Under the pieces are notes generated by a model, which worked only from the letters and a program-made list of their open reading frames with translations, did not search any database and was not told where the DNA came from. Of a stretch of DNA of 13,650 nt, positions 7,542 to 13,650 are shown piece by piece (the stretch's first letter is position 1; each line of letters begins with the position of its first letter). The stretch is taken from the NCBI GenBank assembly GCA_903853515.1, contig CAINTU010000098.1, forward strand, positions 1-13,650. Direction: 5' to 3'. Source of the stretch: an uncultured Micrococcales bacterium. GTDB taxonomy: Bacteria > Actinomycetota > Actinomycetes > Actinomycetales > Microbacteriaceae. Made by a program: the position numbers and the translations under genes.

Positions 7542-8519
7542 GTGGTGAATCAAACAACCACCGAGACATGGCGCAATTTAAAGCCGCATCCGGTGATTCT
7601 GCTAGGTGGGTCAATCGAATTCTTTGCAGACAGAGCAGTGCGCACTGTGCGCGACGCGATGCGCAAAAAGATTGACGAACTAGAAACGGTTTATGTCGAA
7701 TGCGCCGACTATCAGGCCGGTCAAATATTCGATCTTGCTAGTCCTGGGCTTTTTGGCGAAACCAAGTTAGTTGTGTTTACTGGCGCCGAGCGTTGCACAG
7801 ATGAATTTATCGCCGACACAATCAAATATCTCGAACAGCCGAGCGACGAATCTGTGGTGATTATTAGGCACTCGCTCAAATCGACTCGAGGCAAGCGCAT
7901 GCTCGATTCTGTTCGCGCAAGTCAGGTTGCCATCGAAGTGTCTTGCGCTGATTTTGAAAAGGACTTTCAGCGAATCGCCTTCATCGAGCAAGAGTTCTCG
8001 CCGCACAAAGTTCAAAAGGCTGCGGTGCAGGCCATCGCCGACATTTTTGGCAAGAACTATGAAGAAATCGCTGCAGCAGTTTCTCAGGTCGTCGTTGATG
8101 TCGAAGGCGAAATAACCTTCGATGTAATCGAGAAATATTTTGGTGGTCGAGTCGAGATAACAAACTTCAAAATCGCCGACGCCGCTATTTCGGGTCAGCG
8201 AGCAGAAGCTCTGGTTTTGCTTCGTCAGGCCCTCTCGCAAGGTGCAGAGCCTGTGTTGGTGTTGTCGGCCCTGGCCAGCAAGATCGAAGAAGTTGCCAAA
8301 ATCCATGGTAACCCTAAGGCCACAGCGGCTAGCATCGGCAAAACCGATTACATCTTCAAAAAAATTCGCGATCTAAGTGGCACAATCACAGAAGACGGCC
8401 TTGCCACAATGCTCAGCTCTTTGGCAGACACCGATGCGGCAATCAAAGGCGCAGAAGCCAGCCCGCATTTTGCCCTCGAGCGAATGGTTCAACTAATGGC
8501 GAACAAAGGCAAAATCTAA
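7542..8519 (+). CDS. holA: DNA polymerase III delta subunit (clamp loader)
   Basis: Delta subunit opens the beta sliding clamp in the DnaX clamp-loader complex. The 325 residues fit the family length. Segments recognised are 'HPVILLGGSIEFFADRAV' (16-33), which has the AAA+-like fold but lacks the Walker lysine as expected for delta; 'LFGETKLVVFTGAERC' (70-85); 'SVVIIRHSLKSTRGKRML' (104-121); and the C-terminal collar region with 'ISGQRAEALVLLRQALSQGA' (216-235) and 'SPHFALERMVQLMA' (307-320). Start GTG 7542 is followed directly by another GTG at 7545 and either could be used; only a weak AGG lies upstream. It sits 6 bp after comEC, the usual actinobacterial arrangement, and its stop shares one base with the next start (TAATG), suggesting translational coupling. 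Confidence 0.93.
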   Translation: MVNQTTTETWRNLKPHPVILLGGSIEFFADRAVRTVRDAMRKKIDELETVYVECADYQAGQIFDLASPGLFGETKLVVFTGAERCTDEFIADTIKYLEQPSDESVVIIRHSLKSTRGKRMLDSVRASQVAIEVSCADFEKDFQRIAFIEQEFSPHKVQKAAVQAIADIFGKNYEEIAAAVSQVVVDVEGEITFDVIEKYFGGRVEITNFKIADAAISGQRAEALVLLRQALSQGAEPVLVLSALASKIEEVAKIHGNPKATAASIGKTDYIFKKIRDLSGTITEDGLATMLSSLADTDAAIKGAEASPHFALERMVQLMANKGKI

Positions 8520-9697
8520 TGGCCAAATCGAAAGTCACTTGGCTCACTTTTGTTGCCCTAATTCTCATTTCTATCGTGCTGCGGCCGCCGGTTGCGATCG
8601 TTGGGCCGCTTTTAGACCAGCTTTCTAAAGCCGAAGGGCTAAACCAACTGCAGCTATCACTCATCACATCGGCCCCCGTGATCTGCTTTGGTCTTGGCGC
8701 ATTTGCGGGGCCATGGGTCTCAAGGCGTTTTGGCATCAACCGCGGCATGCTTGCCGTTTTGCTGGTCTTGGCGCTAGCAAGTGCACTCAGATTGCTCGGC
8801 GGATTTATTTGGTTATTGGTTGGCACTCTCGGCATCGGACTTGCCATAGCGCTTGGCAATGTGTTCTTGCCAACAATCGTTCGTGGCCGTTTCGCCACCC
8901 GTGTGGGTTTGGCTACCGGCAGTTACACCACGCTTTTGGCAATCTCTGCAAGCTACGCAGCCTCAATGGCAGTGCCGGCAGCTGATGCGTTCGGGGGATG
9001 GCGAACTACCTTCGCCATCTGGTTGATTCCGGCTGTGCTAGCAGCTTTTGCATGGCTGCCCGATTCAAGAATCGCTGAAGAAAAAGTTGTTAGTTCGGCA
9101 AAGCAAACTGCTGCGAGCAACAGGGCCGTTCGCCGCAGTCTAATCACCTGGTCGATTGTCGGTTTCTTCGGCATTCAGTCGCTTGGCTTTTATACGGTGC
9201 TCGGTTGGTTGCCAACCTTGCTAACTCAACAGGGGCAAACCGAAACCCAGGCGGGCAATCTGTTGGCGCTCACAACGTTTATTGGTGTGCCAACCGGGTT
9301 CTTGCTATCAACGCTTTTCAAACGATTGCGATCGCTGTCATTTTTGGCGGCGGTCATCTCGGTCGTTACGCTAGCTGGCTTTGTGTTGCTCTGGCTCACG
9401 CCTAACGCGCCACTAATCGGGTGTCTGTTAATCGGCATGGGTATGGGCGCGACTTTTCCTTTGTCGCTGTCACTCATTGCAACTCGTGCCTCAACTGCCG
9501 AACAGACCACATATCTTTCTGCAATCTCACAGGGCTGGGGCTATTTAGTTTCGGCCGTGGGCACTTTTGCGTTCGGCTATTTGCGAGAGATCACCGGCGA
9601 TTTCAAAACCAGCCTGGCGATGATGGTTGTTCTCTGCGTGCTGCAGGTTGTTGCCGGTGCGATTGCTGGTCGCGATCAACACATAGCCGCCGAATAA
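8519..9697 (+). CDS. MFS transporter, CynX/NimT-like
   Basis: Predicted 12-helix inner-membrane permease of 392 residues. Hydrophobic segments lie at about 8-27, 45-66, 76-94, 98-120, 130-152, 160-180, 208-228, 243-263, 273-293, 298-320, 334-354 and 366-384, with a short cytoplasmic loop between helices 6 and 7 (about 182-207). The N-terminal 'SIVLRPPVAIVGPLL' (18-32) and 'VGLATGSYTTLLAIS' (129-143) resemble the CynX/NimT (cyanate or 2-nitroimidazole) branch of the major facilitator superfamily. The substrate is unknown; those family names rest on a few characterised members and should not be read as function. The ATG overlaps the holA stop by one base and AAAGG lies about 10 bases upstream. 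The gene sits between holA and rpsT, which are usually adjacent in relatives, so it looks like an accessory addition. It ends just before a strong terminator. Confidence 0.88.
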   Translation: MAKSKVTWLTFVALILISIVLRPPVAIVGPLLDQLSKAEGLNQLQLSLITSAPVICFGLGAFAGPWVSRRFGINRGMLAVLLVLALASALRLLGGFIWLLVGTLGIGLAIALGNVFLPTIVRGRFATRVGLATGSYTTLLAISASYAASMAVPAADAFGGWRTTFAIWLIPAVLAAFAWLPDSRIAEEKVVSSAKQTAASNRAVRRSLITWSIVGFFGIQSLGFYTVLGWLPTLLTQQGQTETQAGNLLALTTFIGVPTGFLLSTLFKRLRSLSFLAAVISVVTLAGFVLLWLTPNAPLIGCLLIGMGMGATFPLSLSLIATRASTAEQTTYLSAISQGWGYLVSAVGTFAFGYLREITGDFKTSLAMMVVLCVLQVVAGAIAGRDQHIAAE

Positions 9698-9725
9698 TTT
9701 CAAACGTCAGCAACAACAAACACAT

Positions 9726-9761
9726 AAAAAAAGTCCCCACGATTTCTCGCGGGGACTTTTT
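9726..9761. terminator. Two-way intrinsic terminator between the MFS gene and rpsT
   Basis: An A-run (9726-9732), stem arm GTCCCC (9733-9738), an A/C mismatch, inner stem CGA with loop TTTC and TCG (9740-9749), stem arm GGGGAC (9751-9756) and a T-run (9757-9761). The symmetry of A-run and T-run means it can end transcripts from both sides: the plus-strand leuS/com/holA/MFS run and the minus-strand rpsT. It lies 28 bp after the MFS stop and 28 bp from the rpsT stop. Confidence 0.92.
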
Positions 9762-9789
9762 AGAAACTTTGGTCTAGTTGACCTTCTGG

Positions 9790-10053
9790 TTAGTTTAGGC
9801 CTGCAACTTTTTTAGCAATAGCCGACTTGCGGTTAGCTGCCTGGTTCTTGTGCAAAACGCCTTTAGAAACTGCTTTGTCTAGCTTCTTGGTGGCGACCTT
9901 TAGTGCGTCTGCGGCCTTAGCCTTGTCTCCGGCAGCAACGGCCTCGCGAGCGGCACGAACAGCGGTCTTAACTTCGCTGCGAACAGCCTTGTTGCGCTCG
10001 GTTGCCTTAGCGTTGGTGCCAATTCGCTTGATTTGCGACTTGATGTTTGCCAT
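9790..10053 (-). CDS. rpsT: 30S ribosomal protein S20
   Basis: Small basic primary-binding protein of the 30S subunit that contacts 16S rRNA. The 87-residue product begins MANIKSQIKRI and has the family core (KATERNKAVRSEVKT at 16-30, LDKAVSKGVLHKNQAANRKS at 58-77) and a Lys/Ala-rich helical composition throughout. Length is normal. The start ATG (10053) is preceded on the minus strand by AGAAAGTG about 4 bases upstream, a partial match to the extended anti-Shine-Dalgarno. It is transcribed alone, convergent with the MFS gene and divergent from lepA, the standard actinobacterial layout of rpsT beside lepA. Confidence 0.98.
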   Translation of the reverse strand: MANIKSQIKRIGTNAKATERNKAVRSEVKTAVRAAREAVAAGDKAKAADALKVATKKLDKAVSKGVLHKNQAANRKSAIAKKVAGLN

Positions 10054-10151
10054 GTTTCACTTTCTAGTTTTGCTTCAGCGCAAAAATCGCCGTTGCAGTA
10101 AAAGATATTTGAGTTGGACTTAGATGGAGACACTCATCTGAACCGAAGATA

Positions 10152-10181
10152 AGCCTACCAGTCAAGCGCCAAAGCGGGCAA
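10152..10181 (-). promoter_or_regulatory. Candidate rpsT promoter
   Basis: On the minus strand TTGCCC (10181-10176) and TAGGCT (10157-10152) are separated by 18 bp; TAGGCT is a good actinobacterial -10. A TTGACT (10165-10160) lies closer but has no well-spaced -10. The implied transcript start near 10143 would give a leader of about 90 nt. No equally good box was found for lepA in this spacer. Confidence 0.35.
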
Positions 10182-10241
10182 CTGTTGTGCGAGAATAGTC
10201 GTTCAGGGTGTTTGCCCAAAGAATCAGCCCATTTCAAGCAC

Positions 10242-10247
10242 AAGAGG
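10242..10247 (+). promoter_or_regulatory. Shine-Dalgarno that fixes the lepA start at TTG 10253
   Basis: AAGAGG is followed after 5 bases by TTG at 10253, whose product would begin MSPRATTRL. This is the best-placed ribosome binding site in the area. The upstream in-frame GTG at 10208 has no such site. Confidence 0.7.
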
Positions 10248-10252
10248 TAGTT

Positions 10253-12112
10253 TTGTCGCCACGCGCAACCACGCGGCTCACGCCAAGCAAAACCGACCCA
10301 GCGCTGATCCGCAATTTCTGCATCATCGCCCACATTGACCACGGCAAATCAACACTTGCCGACCGCATGCTGCAGCTCACCGGCGTGGTCGATGACCGCT
10401 CTATGCGTGCTCAATACCTTGACCGCATGGATATCGAGCGCGAACGAGGCATCACCATCAAATCTCAGGCAGTTCGAATGCCCTGGGAATACGAAAACCA
10501 GGTCTATGCCCTGAACATGATCGACACGCCAGGGCACGTCGACTTCACCTATGAGGTCTCACGGTCGCTGGCTGCCTGCGAGGGTGCAGTTTTGCTTGTC
10601 GATGCGGCTCAGGGAATCGAAGCCCAAACGCTTGCCAACTTGTATCTGGCACTTGAGAACGATTTGCAAATCATCCCAGTTCTCAACAAGATCGATCTGC
10701 CTGCTGCACAGCCCGAGAAATATGCTGAAGAGCTAGCGAACCTAATCGGTGGCGACCCTGACGATTGCTTGCGTGTGTCGGGCAAAACCGGCATGGGTGT
10801 CGACCTTTTGCTCGACAAAATTGTGCGCACCGTTAAGCATCCGGTTGGCGATATCAACGCCCCTGCGCGTGCCATGATTTTTGACTCTGTTTATGACTCT
10901 TATCGCGGCGTGGTTACCTATGTGCGCATGATTGACGGGCAGCTAAGCTCGCGCGAAAAAATTCAGATGATGTCGACTCGCGCGGTGCACGAACTTCTCG
11001 AAATCGGTGTTTCTTCACCAGAGCCAGAACCCACAAAGGGCTTGGCGGTTGGCGAGGTTGGCTATCTGATCACCGGCGTAAAAGATGTGCGCCTATCAAA
11101 AGTTGGCGACACCGTCACCACCCAAAACAAACCTGCCGCAGAATCGCTCAAGGGCTACGCCGAACCTAAGCCAATGGTTTTCTCGGGTCTTTACCCAATC
11201 GACGGCAGCGATTACCCGATTTTGCGCGAGGCACTAGACAAGCTCAAACTAAGCGATGCCGCGTTGGTCTATGAACCAGAGACCTCGGTTGCTCTTGGCT
11301 TCGGATTCCGCGTTGGCTTCTTGGGGCTTTTGCACCTCGAGATCGTCACCGAACGTCTCGAGCGCGAATTCGGTCTCGACCTGATCGCAACCGCACCTTC
11401 GGTTATCTATGAGGTCACCCTCGAAGACAAAACCGAACTCACCGTGACAAACCCGAGCGAATACCCGACAGGCAAAATTTCGAAGGTATTAGAGCCAATG
11501 GTTCGCGCAACAATTTTGTCGCCAAAAGATTACGTCGGCACCATCATGGAACTCTGCCAATCACGACGCGGAGTCATGCTCGATATGCAATATTTCGGCA
11601 CTGACCGCGTGCAGCTGCGTTATGACATGCCGCTTGCCGAAATCGTCTTCGACTTTTTTGACAACCTAAAAAGCAAAACCCAAGGATACGCGTCACTCGA
11701 TTATGAAGAGTCTGGGCTGGCGCAGGGCGATCTCGTCAAGGTCGATATCTTGTTGCAGGGTGAACAGGTCGATGCCTTTAGCGCAATCGTGCACCGCGAG
11801 AAGGCCTATGCCTATGGCGTGATGATGACCGGCAAGCTGCGCGAATTGATTCCGCGCCAACAGTTTGAGGTGCCGATTCAGGCAGCTATTGGCGCTCGCG
11901 TTATTGCCCGCGAGACTATTCGTGCGATGCGCAAAGACGTTTTGGCTAAGTGTTACGGTGGCGACATCTCGCGCAAGCGCAAGCTGCTTGAAAAGCAAAA
12001 AGAGGGTAAAAAGCGCATGAAGATGGTTGGCCGCGTTGAAGTGCCACAAGAGGCTTTCATTGCTGCGCTCTCGACCGACGCCGAGAAAAAGGGCGAGAAG
12101 AAGGGCAAATAA
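10253..12112 (+). CDS. lepA: Elongation factor 4 (LepA), ribosome-associated GTPase
   Basis: Translational GTPase that acts on stalled or mistranslocated ribosomes and in 30S assembly. From the TTG at 10253 the protein has 619 residues (634 if GTG 10208 is used). G motifs are AHIDHGKS (26-33), RERGITIK (63-70, switch I), DTPGHVDF (91-98) and NKID (145-148). EF-G-like domains II, III and V follow, and the LepA-specific C-terminal domain ends with 'GRVEVPQEAFIAALST' and a Lys-rich tail. The IRNFCIIAHIDHGKST opening and absence of an EF-G domain IV identify LepA rather than EF-G or TypA. I prefer TTG 10253 because of its AAGAGG site and because relatives begin close to 'MSP'. The stop shares one base with the hemW start (TAATG), as is usual for this pair. 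Confidence 0.97.
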   Translation: MSPRATTRLTPSKTDPALIRNFCIIAHIDHGKSTLADRMLQLTGVVDDRSMRAQYLDRMDIERERGITIKSQAVRMPWEYENQVYALNMIDTPGHVDFTYEVSRSLAACEGAVLLVDAAQGIEAQTLANLYLALENDLQIIPVLNKIDLPAAQPEKYAEELANLIGGDPDDCLRVSGKTGMGVDLLLDKIVRTVKHPVGDINAPARAMIFDSVYDSYRGVVTYVRMIDGQLSSREKIQMMSTRAVHELLEIGVSSPEPEPTKGLAVGEVGYLITGVKDVRLSKVGDTVTTQNKPAAESLKGYAEPKPMVFSGLYPIDGSDYPILREALDKLKLSDAALVYEPETSVALGFGFRVGFLGLLHLEIVTERLEREFGLDLIATAPSVIYEVTLEDKTELTVTNPSEYPTGKISKVLEPMVRATILSPKDYVGTIMELCQSRRGVMLDMQYFGTDRVQLRYDMPLAEIVFDFFDNLKSKTQGYASLDYEESGLAQGDLVKVDILLQGEQVDAFSAIVHREKAYAYGVMMTGKLRELIPRQQFEVPIQAAIGARVIARETIRAMRKDVLAKCYGGDISRKRKLLEKQKEGKKRMKMVGRVEVPQEAFIAALSTDAEKKGEKKGK

Positions 12113-13350
12113 TGGCCCAGACCGTTGAGGGTATTGTTGCCCCCGCCGATGGTTCGCTCGAAGAATCTGTTTTGATTGGTGCCGATTCTCGAACTTTTCA
12201 CGCCTATCTGCACATTCCGTTTTGCCGAGTGCGCTGCGGCTATTGCGATTTCAACACCTACACCGCAAGCGAGTTGACCGATGTGTCGCAAAGCACTTTT
12301 GCCGCCACGATCATTAAAGAGATTGAGTTTGCGGCGCGGGTCATAGAAACTCGAGGCCTGCCAAAGCGGCAGCTTGCCACAGTCTTTTTTGGCGGCGGCA
12401 CACCAACTCAGTTGCCGGCTAGCGATTTGGTTTCTATTTTGGCTGCACTTGAGTCGGCGTTCGGCATTGCCGCCGGCGCCGAAATCACAACCGAAGCCAA
12501 CCCCGATTCTGTCGACGCTAGTTTCTTGCAAGAACTCGCAGCTGGCGGCTTCACTCGTGTTTCTTTTGGAATGCAAAGTGCTGTGCCGCACGTGTTGAAA
12601 GTGCTAGATCGAACCCATAACGTTGAGAACTTGCCAGTGGTTGTGGCCGCAGCCAAAGCTGCGGGCCTAGCGACTTCGGTTGATTTGATTTATGGCGCGC
12701 CAACCGAAACCCTCGAAGATTTTCGCTTGAGCCTGGCGGCAGCGATTGCGCTCGACCCAGATCACATTTCGGCATACTCGCTCATTGTTGAACCCGGCAC
12801 AAAGCTGGCTCGACAAATCAAGGTCGGCAAATTGCCAGAGCCAGACGAAGACGAGCAGGCAGATAAATACCTGATGGCCGATTCGATGCTGGCTGATGCT
12901 GGGTTCGATTGGTATGAGATCAGCAACTGGGCCAAATCAGAGGCACAGCGCTCGAAGCACAATCTTGCATATTGGCAATCTCAAGATTGGTGGGGTTTTG
13001 GCCCTGGCGCGCACTCTCACATTGGTGGTACCAGATGGTGGAACGTCAAACACCCCAGTGCATACGCCGGCAAGCTTCAAGCCAACGCCTCACCAACACA
13101 GGCGCGCGAATTGCTCGATGAAAAAACCCAGGCGGTCGAAAAAGTGCTGCTCGAGATGCGAATTGGCGCTGGTATTTCAATCGACCGAATCAAAATCGCA
13201 AGTGATCAACCAGAGCGCGTGGCTGGGGTAGTGGCAGATGCCATCGCGCGTGATCTCATCGAAGCCAAAGCCGCCATCGGTGGTCAGCTGGTTTTGACGC
13301 TGCCGGGGCGCCTGATTGCAGATGCCCTATTGCGCGAATTGCTCGGCTAA
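12112..13350 (+). CDS. hemW: Haem chaperone HemW (radical SAM, formerly annotated as HemN-like)
   Basis: Radical SAM protein that binds haem and is thought to insert it into target proteins; often misannotated as oxygen-independent coproporphyrinogen III oxidase. The 412 residues contain HIPFCRVRCGYCDFNTY (34-50) with cluster cysteines C38, C42 and C45. The residue two after C45 is phenylalanine, not the fourth cysteine of true HemN, which favours HemW. GGGTPT (94-99) is the SAM-binding glycine motif, followed by TTEANPDSV (126-134), RVSFGMQS (149-156), DLIYGAPTET (191-200) and HNLAYW (283-288), the HemW haem-associated motif. A C-terminal winged HemN_C domain spans about 330-410. AAGGG lies 6 bases before the ATG, inside the lepA end. 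The gene is translationally coupled to lepA and followed within 3 bp by CIRCE. Confidence 0.95.
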   Translation: MAQTVEGIVAPADGSLEESVLIGADSRTFHAYLHIPFCRVRCGYCDFNTYTASELTDVSQSTFAATIIKEIEFAARVIETRGLPKRQLATVFFGGGTPTQLPASDLVSILAALESAFGIAAGAEITTEANPDSVDASFLQELAAGGFTRVSFGMQSAVPHVLKVLDRTHNVENLPVVVAAAKAAGLATSVDLIYGAPTETLEDFRLSLAAAIALDPDHISAYSLIVEPGTKLARQIKVGKLPEPDEDEQADKYLMADSMLADAGFDWYEISNWAKSEAQRSKHNLAYWQSQDWWGFGPGAHSHIGGTRWWNVKHPSAYAGKLQANASPTQARELLDEKTQAVEKVLLEMRIGAGISIDRIKIASDQPERVAGVVADAIARDLIEAKAAIGGQLVLTLPGRLIADALLRELLG

Positions 13351-13352
13351 TA

Positions 13353-13379
13353 TTGGCACTCAGGGGCTTAGAGTGCTAA
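13353..13379. promoter_or_regulatory. CIRCE operator for HrcA
   Basis: TTGGCACTC, 9-bp spacer, GAGTGCTAA. This matches the CIRCE consensus TTAGCACTC-N9-GAGTGCTAA at all but one position (G for A at base 3 of the left arm). It begins 2 bp after the hemW stop and ends 34 bp before the hrcA start, so hrcA is expected to be autoregulated and heat-induced. A TAATAT at 13348-13353, overlapping the hemW stop, could be the -10 box, but I see no matching -35. Confidence 0.96.
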
Positions 13380-13401
13380 GCGCCAATTCGCCAAAGCTAA
13401 C

Positions 13402-13408
13402 GAGGTGA
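13402..13408 (+). promoter_or_regulatory. Shine-Dalgarno of hrcA, favours GTG 13414
   Basis: GAGGTGA lies 5 bases before GTG 13414. A second in-frame GTG at 13405 falls inside this site, which argues against it as the start. Confidence 0.7.
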
Positions 13409-13413
13409 CGAAC

Positions 13414-13650
13414 GTGATTCCAGAGCGCAGCTTAGAAGTGCTTCGCGCCATTGTTGACGATTACATCGAAAACCGTGAGCCGGTAGGTTCAAAGGCACTG
13501 GTAGACCGTCACCAATTCTCGGTCTCGAGTGCAACAATTCGAAACGACATGGCCCTGCTCGAAGAAGAAGGTCTAATAGTCGCCCCGCACACGTCTTCTG
13601 GTCGTGTGCCAACCGACAAAGGTTATCGAGTATTTGTTGATCGTCTAGAA
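13414..13650 (+). CDS. hrcA: Heat-inducible transcription repressor HrcA, N-terminal part (cut by right window edge)
   Basis: Repressor that binds CIRCE and controls hrcA and the chaperone operons groES/groEL and often dnaJ. Only the first 79 codons are in the window and they are open to the edge. They form the DNA-binding winged-helix domain: 'IPERSLEVLRAIVDDYI' (2-18), 'NREPVGSKALV' (20-30), 'SSATIRNDMALLEEEGLI' (38-55, the recognition helix region) and 'TSSGRVPTDKGYRVFVD' (61-77). GTG 13414 is chosen because GAGGTGA precedes it by 5 bases and relatives begin right before 'ERxLEVLR'. The CIRCE just upstream confirms the identity. In actinobacteria dnaJ usually follows, outside this window. 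Confidence 0.96.
   Translation, partial: MIPERSLEVLRAIVDDYIENREPVGSKALVDRHQFSVSSATIRNDMALLEEEGLIVAPHTSSGRVPTDKGYRVFVDRLE

Noticed and set aside
11953..12591. 212-codon minus-strand open frame across the lepA/hemW junction
   Set aside because: It is antisense to two strongly conserved genes, has no family resemblance and no ribosome binding site; a codon-bias shadow.
1..13650. CRISPR arrays, tRNA or rRNA genes, insertion sequences, prophage or defence genes
   Set aside because: No spaced direct repeats, cloverleaf, transposase, integrase or nuclease-defence motifs were seen; all genes are recognised core functions apart from the transporter.

Overview
The window reads as ordinary chromosomal core of an actinobacterium with moderate G+C (about half by eye). 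The gene order comEA-comEC-holA-rpsT-lepA-hemW-hrcA is the usual actinobacterial one. The protein styles (a two-zinc-knuckle LeuRS with AMSKS, a class IV aminotransferase with a 'DSWLVxDGRVR' segment, HrcA starting near 'ERSLEVLR') look like Microbacteriaceae, perhaps one of the small freshwater 'Luna' lineages. The family is an inference from gene order and protein resemblance only. Five of the eleven genes appear to start at GTG or TTG.

Left part (1-1947): two folate-branch genes diverge from an 88-bp spacer. A class IV aminotransferase (PabC-like, minus strand, cut by the window edge) faces a complete PabB-like aminodeoxychorismate synthase component I. Together they would turn chorismate into 4-aminobenzoate. 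The spacer has a perfect 10-bp palindrome at its centre that reads as TATAGAT on both strands, so it may be a pair of overlapping divergent -10 boxes.

Middle part (1948-9761): a plus-strand run of leuS, comEA, comEC, holA and an MFS transporter of the CynX/NimT kind. comEA/comEC overlap by 4 bp, comEC/holA are 6 bp apart and holA/MFS overlap by 1 bp, so these four are probably co-transcribed. ComEA (membrane-anchored DNA receptor) and ComEC (DNA channel with a metallo-beta-lactamase-like domain) form the core DNA-uptake pair, and HolA is the delta subunit of the DNA polymerase III clamp loader. The run ends at a strong two-way terminator.

Right part (9762-13650): rpsT (ribosomal protein S20) on the minus strand shares that terminator. 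A 199-bp divergent spacer follows, then lepA (EF4) and hemW (haem chaperone, radical SAM) overlapping by 1 bp, then a CIRCE operator and the first 79 codons of hrcA, the heat-shock repressor that binds CIRCE.

I found no undescribed system, mobile element, CRISPR array, tRNA or rRNA. The points most worth a second look are three short tandem repeats within about 5 kb (an in-frame 12-bp repeat in pabC, a 15-bp repeat in the comEA linker and a 13-14-bp degenerate repeat in the leuS leader), the palindromic divergent promoter candidate, the MFS gene lodged between holA and rpsT, and the near-perfect CIRCE immediately after hemW. No stretch longer than 300 bases lacks a gene.
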